Origin: Elusimicrobiota bacterium
GTDB lineage: Bacteria; Elusimicrobiota; Elusimicrobia; Elusimicrobiales; Elusimicrobiaceae
DNA length: 18,495 nt
Direction of reading: 5' to 3'
Assembly (NCBI GenBank): GCA_023398295.1
Contig: JAEWSL010000028.1
Span: 1-18,495, forward strand
Part shown: positions 1-5,634 of the stretch, in pieces
Layout of the letters: every line of letters starts with the position of its first letter
Numbering within the stretch: position 1 is the first letter of the stretch
Notes under the pieces: generated by a model
What the model was told of the DNA's origin: nothing
What the model saw: the letters and a program-made list of their open reading frames with translations, nothing else
The model's database searches: none
Program-made: the position numbers and the translations under genes

Positions 1-215
1 CTCTAACGCCAGGATACAAACCGCAGTTTTACTTTAGAACTACGGACGTGACGGGAGAGTTACAGTTTAAGGGCGATATGATAATGCCCGGAGATAATGC
101 GGAAATAGAAGTAACGCTGATAACGCCTGTAGCGATGGAAGAAGGAGTACGTTTTGCGATAAGGGAAGGAGGCAGAACGGTAGGAGCGGGCGTAGTCACC
201 AAAATTATTGAGTAA
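1..215 (+). CDS. tuf: Elongation factor Tu, C-terminal end (partial)
   Basis: The reading frame enters from outside the window (first full codon at 3) and ends at TAA 213-215, giving 70 residues. They match the end of EF-Tu domain 3: an early [12 protein letters not shown], then MPGDN, then the near-invariant [15 protein letters not shown] just before the stop. EF-Tu is the GTPase that delivers aminoacyl-tRNA to the ribosome; this segment belongs to the barrel domain that contacts tRNA and EF-Ts. The GTPase domain lies upstream of the window. It heads the familiar order tuf, rpmG, tRNA-Trp, secE, nusG, rplK, rplA, which supports the call. Identity is very secure; only the 5' extent is unknown. 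Confidence 0.97.
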   Translation, partial: LTPGYKPQFYFRTTDVTGELQFKGDMIMPGDNAEIEVTLITPVAMEEGVRFAIREGGRTVGAGVVTKIIE

Positions 216-232
216 CAACGCAGATTAAACAA

Positions 233-267
233 CCTAAGAGGGACATTGATCGCAATGTCCCTCTAGG
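233..267 (+). other. Hairpin in the tuf-rpmG spacer
   Basis: AGAGGGACATT (237-247) and AATGTCCCTCT (254-264) form a perfect 11-bp stem around a 6-nt loop. CCT 233-235 can pair with AGG 265-267 across one bulged A. No T-run follows, so it is not a standard intrinsic terminator. It could attenuate transcription, mark an RNA processing site or protect the tuf mRNA 3' end. The structure is seen in the sequence; any role is inference. Confidence 0.55.
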
Positions 268-302
268 TATCTTAAAAGAACAGCAAAAACAGGTAATTAA
301 AA

Positions 303-467
303 ATGGCGACAGAAAGAATAACTTTTGTCCTTTCATGCACGGAATGCAAGAGCAAAAACTATTATTTTGCAAAAGGCAAAAAGAAAGATTATAAAGTTGA
401 ATTAAACAAGTTTTGCAAGAAATGCGGCAAGACGACCGCGCATAAAGAAAGCAAGGCTTCCAAATAA
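303..467 (+). CDS. rpmG: 50S ribosomal protein L33
   Basis: A 54-residue protein from ATG 303 to TAA 465-467, missed by many ORF callers because of its size. The sequence starts MATERITFVLSC and has two Cys pairs, CTEC near residues 12-15 and CKKC near 38-41, the zinc-ribbon form of L33. The rest is lysine-rich, as expected for an rRNA-binding protein of the large subunit. Length and the ending (CGKTTAHKES) fit L33 closely. It lies between tuf and tRNA-Trp, its conserved place in many bacteria. The Shine-Dalgarno is weak, so translation may depend on tuf mRNA context. All four Cys are kept, so this copy is presumably zinc-binding. Confidence 0.95.
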   Translation: MATERITFVLSCTECKSKNYYFAKGKKKDYKVELNKFCKKCGKTTAHKESKASK

Positions 468-496
468 GCGGTTGTTTTTGGGCTGCCAGCAGGTAC

Positions 497-571
497 GGGA
501 GCGTCGGTTAACTGGTAAACCACCGGTCTCCAAAACCGGGACTGAAGGTTCGAGTCCTTCCGCTCCTGCCA
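497..571 (+). tRNA. trnW: tRNA-Trp (anticodon CCA)
   Basis: Full cloverleaf: acceptor stem 497-503 with 561-567 (G-U at the first pair), D stem GGTT/AACC (506-509, 518-521), anticodon stem CCGGT/ACCGG (523-527, 535-539) with loop CTCCAAA and anticodon CCA at 530-532, and T arm GAAGG-TTCGAGT-CCTTC (544-560). The discriminator is G568 and the 3' CCA is encoded at 569-571. It decodes UGG. It is embedded between rpmG and secE, so it is probably processed out of a protein-coding transcript. Confidence 0.97.
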
Positions 572-610
572 TAAAAAGGCGCCCGTAACTTAAAATAACG
601 GCAGGTTGGT

Positions 611-799
611 ATGAATAAAGCAATGAGTTTTTTGAGAGAGTCTTATATGGAACTTAAAAAAAGCATATGGCTCTCAAAAGCGCAAATGATACAGTCCACA
701 ATTTTTGTTTTTGTGGTCGTGGCTATAATTGCGGTTTACGTAAGCGGGATAGATTTTATTTTATCCTCAATTTTAGGCAAGATAATCGGGAGCAATTAG
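611..799 (+). CDS. secE: Preprotein translocase subunit SecE
   Basis: A 62-residue protein, the short single-helix form of SecE usual outside the enterobacteria. An amphipathic N-terminal part (FLRESYMELKKSIWLSK, residues 7-23) is followed by one membrane span at about residues 28-52. SecE clamps the two halves of SecY in the inner membrane and is essential for protein export. The W-L-S-K before the membrane segment is the conserved 'W P' region of the family, here with L for P. It sits directly between tRNA-Trp and nusG, its standard place. The start at 611 has only a weak AGG at 603-605; the Met at residue 5 is an alternative start. nusG begins one base after its stop, which suggests translational coupling. 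Confidence 0.93.
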   Translation: MNKAMSFLRESYMELKKSIWLSKAQMIQSTIFVFVVVAIIAVYVSGIDFILSSILGKIIGSN

Positions 800-800
800 C

Positions 801-1508
801 ATGGCAGACGAACAAACACCAAATACCGCGGCAAAGCCCGTTGCGGATACTACGGCTCAAACTCCTGAAAGTACCGCTCCCGCGCAGACGGGAGCTGCGG
901 CCAAAAGTGCCCCTCTTCCCGAGAACGCCGCCACGGTTGAAAATACTGCCGGGCAGCAGCAAACCTCCGCCGTTTTCGGCGAAAAGAATTGGTATGTAGT
1001 GCATACTCAAACCGGCCACGAAGATAAAGTGCGCGAAAAGATTTTAACCCAAAAGAAAGTGCAAAACTTTGAAGACAGGATTTTTGAAGTTTTAGTGCCG
1101 ACCGAGCAGGTCGTTGAAGTAAAACAAAACAAAAAAATTGAAAGGAAGAGAAAATTTTTCCCGGGATATATTTTAGTTGAAATGATTCTTACCAGCGAAA
1201 GTTATTGGTTTATCCGCAATATTTCGGGAGTGAGCGGGTTTTTGGGAGATCCCTCCCCCGTGCCTCTTCCCGAAGAGGAAATTACCGGCATAGTGGAACT
1301 TACCTCTTCTACGGAAGGCAAACCGCGCCACGCCGTGCAGTTCAGCCGCGGCGAACAGGTGCGCGTTACAGAAGGGCCTTTTAAGCACTTTGTGGGCGTA
1401 ATAGAAGACGTTAACGAAACAAAGAATAAACTTAAAGTTATGGTAACCGTTTTTGACAGGGCGACGCCCGTTGAAGTTGATTACCTCCAGGTAGAAAAAA
1501 TAAATTAA
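801..1508 (+). CDS. nusG: Transcription termination/antitermination factor NusG with N-terminal extension
   Basis: A 235-residue protein; NusG is normally about 175-190. The NGN domain begins near residue 62 ([16 protein letters not shown]) and contains the [10 protein letters not shown] segment and the [12 protein letters not shown] stretch. A KOW domain follows ([17 protein letters not shown]). NusG binds the RNA polymerase clamp, promotes processivity and links transcription to Rho or to the ribosome. The first ~60 residues are an Ala/Thr/Pro/Gln/Glu-rich low-complexity tract without a recognisable fold. The start is supported by GGGAG at 788-792, 8 nt before ATG 801, and there is no Met between residue 1 and the NGN domain, so the extension is probably translated. 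It is likely co-transcribed with secE. Confidence 0.96.
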   Translation: MADEQTPNTAAKPVADTTAQTPESTAPAQTGAAAKSAPLPENAATVENTAGQQQTSAVFGEKNWYVVHTQTGHEDKVREKILTQKKVQNFEDRIFEVLVPTEQVVEVKQNKKIERKRKFFPGYILVEMILTSESYWFIRNISGVSGFLGDPSPVPLPEEEITGIVELTSSTEGKPRHAVQFSRGEQVRVTEGPFKHFVGVIEDVNETKNKLKVMVTVFDRATPVEVDYLQVEKIN

Positions 1509-1520
1509 TTTTGTAGCAAA

Positions 1521-1535
1521 CCCGCCTTGCGCGGG
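1521..1535 (+). other. Short GC hairpin before rplK
   Basis: CCCGC (1521-1525) pairs with GCGGG (1531-1535) around a 5-nt loop in the 47-nt nusG-rplK spacer, just upstream of the rplK Shine-Dalgarno (AAGGAG 1541-1546). There is no T-run. In other bacteria the L11-L1 mRNA carries an L1 operator near here. I cannot show that this hairpin mimics the 23S L1 site. Confidence 0.35.
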
Positions 1536-1555
1536 CTGTTAAGGAGTCAGTTAAA

Positions 1556-1990
1556 ATGGCAAAAGAGAAAAAGATAAAAGGATACATTAAACTGCAAATT
1601 CCGGCCGGTTCGGCCAACCCTGCGCCGCCTGTAGGCCCCGCATTGGGCCAGCACGGCGTAAACATCATGGAATTTTGCAAACAGTTTAATGCAAAAACAG
1701 CAAAGCTGGAAAAAGGCATAAAGATACCTGTCGTCATCACCGTTTTTGAGGACAGATCTTTCGCCTTTATTACCAAGATGCCGCCTATGGCAGTGCTTAT
1801 CGTAAAGAAGCTGGGCCTGCAAAAAGGTTCGGGTGCGCCTCACAAAGACAAAGTGGGCAAACTTACGCAGAAGCAGTGCGAAGAAATAGCTTCGGAAAAA
1901 CTGCCGGACTTAAACACAAAAGATGTTAAGCAGGCGGCCGAAATGGTAAAAGGCACGGCCAGAAGCATGGGCGTTGATATTGTAAAATAA
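1556..1990 (+). CDS. rplK: 50S ribosomal protein L11
   Basis: A 144-residue protein of normal L11 length. The N-terminal domain has the hallmark [20 protein letters not shown] (residues ~16-35), the proline-rich linker segment that contacts release factors and thiostrepton-type antibiotics. The rRNA-binding C-terminal domain ends [13 protein letters not shown]11 forms the GTPase-associated centre with 23S rRNA and takes part in RelA activation and factor binding. The start at ATG 1556 has AAGGAG 9 nt upstream. It lies between nusG and rplA, the near-universal arrangement, and is expected to be co-transcribed with both. Nothing looks degraded. Confidence 0.98.
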   Translation: MAKEKKIKGYIKLQIPAGSANPAPPVGPALGQHGVNIMEFCKQFNAKTAKLEKGIKIPVVITVFEDRSFAFITKMPPMAVLIVKKLGLQKGSGAPHKDKVGKLTQKQCEEIASEKLPDLNTKDVKQAAEMVKGTARSMGVDIVK

Positions 1991-2005
1991 AACAAAAATA
2001 AGGGA

Positions 2006-2022
2006 GGGTTTTTATAAAACCC
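2006..2022 (+). other. Hairpin in the rplK-rplA spacer
   Basis: GGGTTTT (2006-2012) and AAAACCC (2016-2022) form a perfect 7-bp stem with a 3-nt loop, 11 bases before the rplA Shine-Dalgarno AGGAG (2034-2038). It may modulate rplA translation or partial termination; the poly-U feature is not convincing. Function is inference. Confidence 0.4.
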
Positions 2023-2043
2023 GTTTAACCTTCAGGAGATAAT

Positions 2044-2730
2044 ATGGGAAAAAGAATGCAGGCGGCCGCAAAGGCGATAGACTCTTCAAAGCTCTACTCG
2101 TTGAAAGAAGGCTCCGCCCTTTGTAAAGATAATGCGAAAGCTAAGTTTGACGAAACGGTTGAACTTCACGTTCGCTTAGGGATTGACACAAAAAAGTCCG
2201 ACCAGCAGGTAAGAACAATGGTTGTTCTCCCTCACGGTTTGGGCAAGACCAAACGCGTAGGCGTAATTGCAAAAAGCGAGCATGCGCTTGAAGCGCAGAA
2301 AGCCGGCGCAGATATCGTCGGCGGGGACGATTTGGTTGAAGAAATAGTCAAAGGTAAAATTGATTTTGACGTTCTTGTCGCCACCCCGGATGTTATGCGC
2401 GATTTAGCCAAAGCGGCAAAGATTTTAGGGCCGCGCGGGCTTATGCCTAATCCGAAAGCAGGCACGGTAACCTTTGATATTGCCAAAACCGTCAAAGAGC
2501 TTAAAGCCGGCCGCATTGAGTTTAAGGCCGACGCTTACGGCATCGTGCACGTTCCGGTTGGCAAAGCTTCTTTTGACGCAGTCAAGATATACGAAAACGC
2601 AAAAGCTGTTATAGACACTATAATTAAAATAAAACCTTCAACTTCAAAAGGCGTTTATATGAAATCCGTTACCCTCTCTTCCACGATGGGGCGCGGCGTG
2701 CATATAGACACTGCGAAAGTGAACGCTTAA
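2044..2730 (+). CDS. rplA: 50S ribosomal protein L1
   Basis: A 228-residue protein, matching L1 in length and content. It has the typical N-terminal KRMQAAAKAID, the VELHVRLGIDTKKSDQQVR block and the strongly conserved GPRGLMPNPKAGTV segment, and ends in GRGVHIDT. L1 builds the mobile L1 stalk, which moves deacyl-tRNA out of the E site. In many bacteria it also represses its own mRNA. ATG 2044 has AGGAG at 2034-2038 with a 5-nt spacer. It is the last gene of the block: a strong terminator follows within 30 bases, and rplJ/rplL do not follow as they do in most genomes. Confidence 0.98.
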   Translation: MGKRMQAAAKAIDSSKLYSLKEGSALCKDNAKAKFDETVELHVRLGIDTKKSDQQVRTMVVLPHGLGKTKRVGVIAKSEHALEAQKAGADIVGGDDLVEEIVKGKIDFDVLVATPDVMRDLAKAAKILGPRGLMPNPKAGTVTFDIAKTVKELKAGRIEFKADAYGIVHVPVGKASFDAVKIYENAKAVIDTIIKIKPSTSKGVYMKSVTLSSTMGRGVHIDTAKVNA

Positions 2731-2753
2731 AAACGCTCTTTTGCCGACATAAG

Positions 2754-2785
2754 AAAACCCGCCTGTTTTTAACAGGCGGGTTTTT
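2754..2785. terminator. Bidirectional intrinsic terminator between rplA and the pilin gene
   Basis: CCCGCCTGTT (2758-2767) and AACAGGCGGG (2771-2780) form a perfect 10-bp stem with a TTT loop. It is extended by AAAA (2754-2757) against TTTT (2781-2784). The 3' T-run terminates the rplA transcript and the 5' A-run gives a T-run on the other strand for the convergent pilin gene ending at 2805. It is a textbook shared terminator. Confidence 0.93.
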
Positions 2786-2804
2786 GGCGGCTTAAAAGTC
2801 GGGG

Positions 2805-3344
2805 TTAATTTATTTCGTATTTATTTGATGATTCTTCCTGCCAGCCTAAAGCTCTGGCGGCTTTGTTAAGGCGATTTATCGTTGTGGCATCGGTGGTATT
2901 CAGCACTTGAAAATATCTTTTGCCGGCCGCTATTCCGGAGGAAGTATCAGTATATTCAAAGAGGAAGTTCCAGTCGTTAATATTTGTCGTTGTTTGGCAG
3001 GCGTACGATAAGTTTTTGGGGATATCATATCCGTCCTCGCCTTGCTCTACAGACAGGGATATAGAACATTTAGGGTTTTCGCTGTTGGCTGTTTGTCCTT
3101 CTATTTTGAAATTAGGAGGCAACTGTATGGAAAGCTTTGCTAAAGTGGAAGGCGCTTCGTTTTTTGCTGAAAAGTATCTTATGACAGACTCGCTTATTGA
3201 TGACGCCAAAGGCAGCTGCGCCGCTATTTTTGTTTTTTGCACTACTGTCATATACTGCGGCACCGCAAAAGAACTTATTATACCTATAATAAGCACCGTT
3301 ACCAAAACTTCCGATAAAGTAAAACCCTTTCTATTTTTTTTCAT
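2805..3344 (-). CDS. Type IV pilin-like (pseudopilin) protein
   Basis: A 179-residue protein from ATG 3344. It starts MKKNRKG, a short basic type III signal peptide, cut by prepilin peptidase after that Gly to leave FTLSEVLVTVLIIGIIS. The mature Phe1 and Glu5 that characterise pilins are both present, followed by a ~20-residue hydrophobic helix. The rest should be a globular domain with two Cys (NPKCS and YACQ) that could form the usual disulfide. I chose 3344 over the GTG at 3350 because AAGAGG (3350-3355) fits ATG 3344 with a 5-nt spacer and overlaps the GTG. No assembly genes (ATPase, PilC) are adjacent, so whether it is a major pilin, minor pilin or type II secretion pseudopilin is open. 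It ends at the shared terminator. Confidence 0.85.
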   Translation of the reverse strand: MKKNRKGFTLSEVLVTVLIIGIISSFAVPQYMTVVQKTKIAAQLPLASSISESVIRYFSAKNEAPSTLAKLSIQLPPNFKIEGQTANSENPKCSISLSVEQGEDGYDIPKNLSYACQTTTNINDWNFLFEYTDTSSGIAAGKRYFQVLNTTDATTINRLNKAARALGWQEESSNKYEIN

Positions 3345-3371
3345 AAACACCTCTTTGCGTCTTTTGTAGTT

Positions 3372-3399
3372 AATATATCATTTCTTTTTGCTTTGATAA
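3372..3399 (-). promoter_or_regulatory. Candidate promoter for the pilin-like gene
   Basis: On the minus strand, TTATCA (3394-3399) and TATATT (3372-3377) are separated by 16 bp, which predicts a start near 3365 and a leader of about 20 nt containing the AAGAGG Shine-Dalgarno. It overlaps the 3' end of the HD-GYP gene, so the pilin gene may be expressed separately from the upstream operon. This rests on motif similarity only. Confidence 0.35.
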
Positions 3400-4523
3400 A
3401 GTCTTTTAACTTCGGGATATATTTTAATGAAAGCTTTTACGACCTGCGGATCAAAATCTTTTCCGCTTTGCGCAATAATATAATCATAAGCGATGTCAAG
3501 CGGCCAGGCTTTTTTATAAACGCGTTTCATGCAAAGCGCGTCAAAGACATCGGCCACGGACATAATTCTTGCCTCAAGCGGGATTTCGCCGTTTTTTAGG
3601 CCCTCTGGGTAGCCTTTGCCGTTATAATGCTCGTGATGATATTTGCTCATCTTATAAGCCGTTTCCAAAAACTTTGATTTTGCGCCGGCCAAGATTTTGC
3701 CCCCGTACTCCGTATGCTTCTTCATTATTTCAAATTCTTCTTCGGTCAGTTTGGCGGGTTTTAGCAGGATATTATCGGGTATGGCCACTTTTCCTATATC
3801 GTGCAGAAGGCTGGCGTTTTTTATTATATCGGCCTCCTGCGGAGTAAATTTTAATTCCAAAGCAAGCAGCTGGCATAAGCGGCTTATGTTATAGAGATGG
3901 ATTTTGGTATCCTGCTGATCGCGGTATTCCGCCGTTATGGCCAGGCGGTAAATAGTTTCCATATTGGAAAGTTTTACTTCTTCGTACAGGGAAGCTATTT
4001 CAATGCTGCCGCCGGCAAAGGCGGCCAAAAGTTTAAGCAAGCCTTCGTCTTTTCTGTTAAAGGGCATATTATCGTTTTTATTGCTTACGTGGAAAACGCC
4101 TATTACGTTTCCGTCTTTATTTATAAGCGGAACGCAGAGCAAAGAAGTAGTCCTAAAACCGGTTATTAAATCAAGTTCTTTTGAAAAGCGGGAATCCAGA
4201 TAAGCGTCGTCAATGCAGACCGATTGTTTTGTTTTTGCCACCAAAGCTTCAATGCTGTTTCCTTTCACGGGCAGCAAAAACTCCATATGTTTGAGCAAAT
4301 CTTTGCCGTGGGTTATTTTTGCCCAAAAGGCGCCGCGCTTTTCGTCTTTAATAAAGATAAAGCAGCGTTTTGCGCCCAGGATTTTTGTCACCTGCGCCGC
4401 AATTAAAGCCAGCAAATCGTCAAGCTTTGTTTGGTTTGAGAGTTCTTTCCCAAACTCAACGAGCAAATTAAGCTGTTGTTCCATTAAGGCAAAATCGCGT
4501 TGTTTAATTTCTTGTTCGGTCAT
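3378..4523 (-). CDS. GAF domain-HD-GYP domain protein, probable cyclic di-GMP phosphodiesterase
   Basis: A 381-residue soluble protein. Residues ~20-180 form a GAF sensor domain (RCFIFIKDEKRG, then TTSLLCVPLINKDGNVIGV). Residues ~188-375 form an HD-GYP domain with HD at 241-242 (LLHDIGK), KKH at 268-270, HHE at 296-298, NGKGYP at 301-306 and ADVFDAL at 324-330. The family hydrolyses c-di-GMP (some members cGAMP) with a two- or three-metal site, and the metal ligands I can recognise are kept. There is no receiver or GGDEF domain, so the input is probably a small ligand or redox state read by GAF. The start at 4523 has GGAG 7 nt upstream and overlaps the preceding iron-sulfur gene by 20 bp, suggesting translational coupling. 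The ligand is unknown. Confidence 0.9.
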   Translation of the reverse strand: MTEQEIKQRDFALMEQQLNLLVEFGKELSNQTKLDDLLALIAAQVTKILGAKRCFIFIKDEKRGAFWAKITHGKDLLKHMEFLLPVKGNSIEALVAKTKQSVCIDDAYLDSRFSKELDLITGFRTTSLLCVPLINKDGNVIGVFHVSNKNDNMPFNRKDEGLLKLLAAFAGGSIEIASLYEEVKLSNMETIYRLAITAEYRDQQDTKIHLYNISRLCQLLALELKFTPQEADIIKNASLLHDIGKVAIPDNILLKPAKLTEEEFEIMKKHTEYGGKILAGAKSKFLETAYKMSKYHHEHYNGKGYPEGLKNGEIPLEARIMSVADVFDALCMKRVYKKAWPLDIAYDYIIAQSGKDFDPQVVKAFIKIYPEVKRLYQSKKK

Positions 4524-5634
4524 ATAAAATCTCCAGCGCGCGCGTTATAAAAAGGGCTTTTGTCTGCGGCGCGGACTTAGCAAATATTTTATTAAAATAT
4601 TTTTCTTCCTCTGCGTTAAAAACTATTAAAATATCTGCGCGCGCCTCCTTTACACCTTCGGCAAAAACAAGCGCGATTTGCTTTGCCGCACGGTTCTTGC
4701 CGCCATAGGCGAGATATCCCGCCGAAAGCGGCGTCTGCGCGTTAAAATCAATCTTAAATTTGGAATTTTGGCAATTAAAAAGGATTTTAATTTTATCTTC
4801 CGTAATTAAGTTTTGGGCTGGGGCTGGAATCTGCATAATAATTTTTTTATTTTCCCAAAGGTCCTCTCGCGGATTGCTTTGCGCTCTTAAATCCGTAATA
4901 TATATTAAATTATCTGATATAACGTTGTATTTTTTATCGTAAAAAGCTGCGCTCTTAAGCGCAAAATAAGTATCAAGCCCGTCCGTTATTATAGGGACGG
5001 GGTTCTTTGCGCGGGTATATTCTTCAAGCAGATTTCTGTATATTTTTAGCAAATAATCTTCCTCTAAAGTTAAATCGGCCGCGCCCAAAAACAGGGAGCT
5101 TTTCAAAACTCTGACGGGGTAGTATCCCCCCAAAAGAGAAAATGTCTTAGGCAGAGCGCGCAGCGAAGCCGCGCTGGGCGCGAAGAAGTATTTGGGGCAA
5201 TCTTCCTGTTTGGGAAGTTCCAAAAACAGACTTTTCAGCGCAAAATAAACGGAAGGGAAATTTATTGCAAAAAGCAGTATTGCTCTCCTGAAAAGGCCGA
5301 GCGGGCTGTAATTGAAAAGGGAGCAAAGCTCTTTTGCCAAAGCGGGCGCGGATGTTTTTGCCGGGCAGGCCAAAAGACAGCTTTTACAGTTTATGCAGGA
5401 GGAGGCAACGTCTAAAACGCGCTTTTTGTTTTTTTCAAGCCGTATTTTATTTTCGTTTAATTTTCGCGCAAGCTGATTTATGCCGCGAGGGGAAAAAACT
5501 TCCGCCAGGTTTGCTTTATAAGAAGGGCACATCTGCGCGCAGGCCCCGCAGCGGTTGCATTTAAGAACCGCGTCTTTTAGCGCTATCGGCGATTGCTGCG
5601 AAGACAGAATAGTTTTATTTTGGTCAAAAGTCAT
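4504..5634 (-). CDS. GlcF-like iron-sulfur subunit of a glycolate/D-lactate-type oxidoreductase
   Basis: A 376-residue protein. Two N-terminal [4Fe-4S] motifs are clear: CNRCGACAQMCP (C26, C29, C32, C36) and CINCKSCLLACP (C80, C83, C86, C90), spaced as in GlcF and related (S)-2-hydroxy-acid dehydrogenase subunits. The family passes electrons from a FAD subunit to quinone or another carrier. The C-terminal ~270 residues lack the CCG cysteine motifs that GlcF proteins normally have twice, so the second half is divergent or replaced. I chose ATG 5634 over a TTG at 5682: AAGGA lies just upstream and the choice leaves an 11-bp overlap with the FAD gene, a tight operon junction. Symbol omitted because the true substrate is unknown. 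Confidence 0.82.
   Translation of the reverse strand: MTFDQNKTILSSQQSPIALKDAVLKCNRCGACAQMCPSYKANLAEVFSPRGINQLARKLNENKIRLEKNKKRVLDVASSCINCKSCLLACPAKTSAPALAKELCSLFNYSPLGLFRRAILLFAINFPSVYFALKSLFLELPKQEDCPKYFFAPSAASLRALPKTFSLLGGYYPVRVLKSSLFLGAADLTLEEDYLLKIYRNLLEEYTRAKNPVPIITDGLDTYFALKSAAFYDKKYNVISDNLIYITDLRAQSNPREDLWENKKIIMQIPAPAQNLITEDKIKILFNCQNSKFKIDFNAQTPLSAGYLAYGGKNRAAKQIALVFAEGVKEARADILIVFNAEEEKYFNKIFAKSAPQTKALFITRALEILYDRTRN

Noticed and set aside
402..623. Minus-strand frame of 73 codons with GAEGLEPSVPVLETGGLPVNRR
   Set aside because: It is the antisense translation of tRNA-Trp, a well-known false ORF type in databases.
2920..3369. Plus-strand 149-codon frame opposite the pilin-like gene
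   Set aside because: The minus-strand frame has a full prepilin signal and a Shine-Dalgarno; the plus frame is its shadow.
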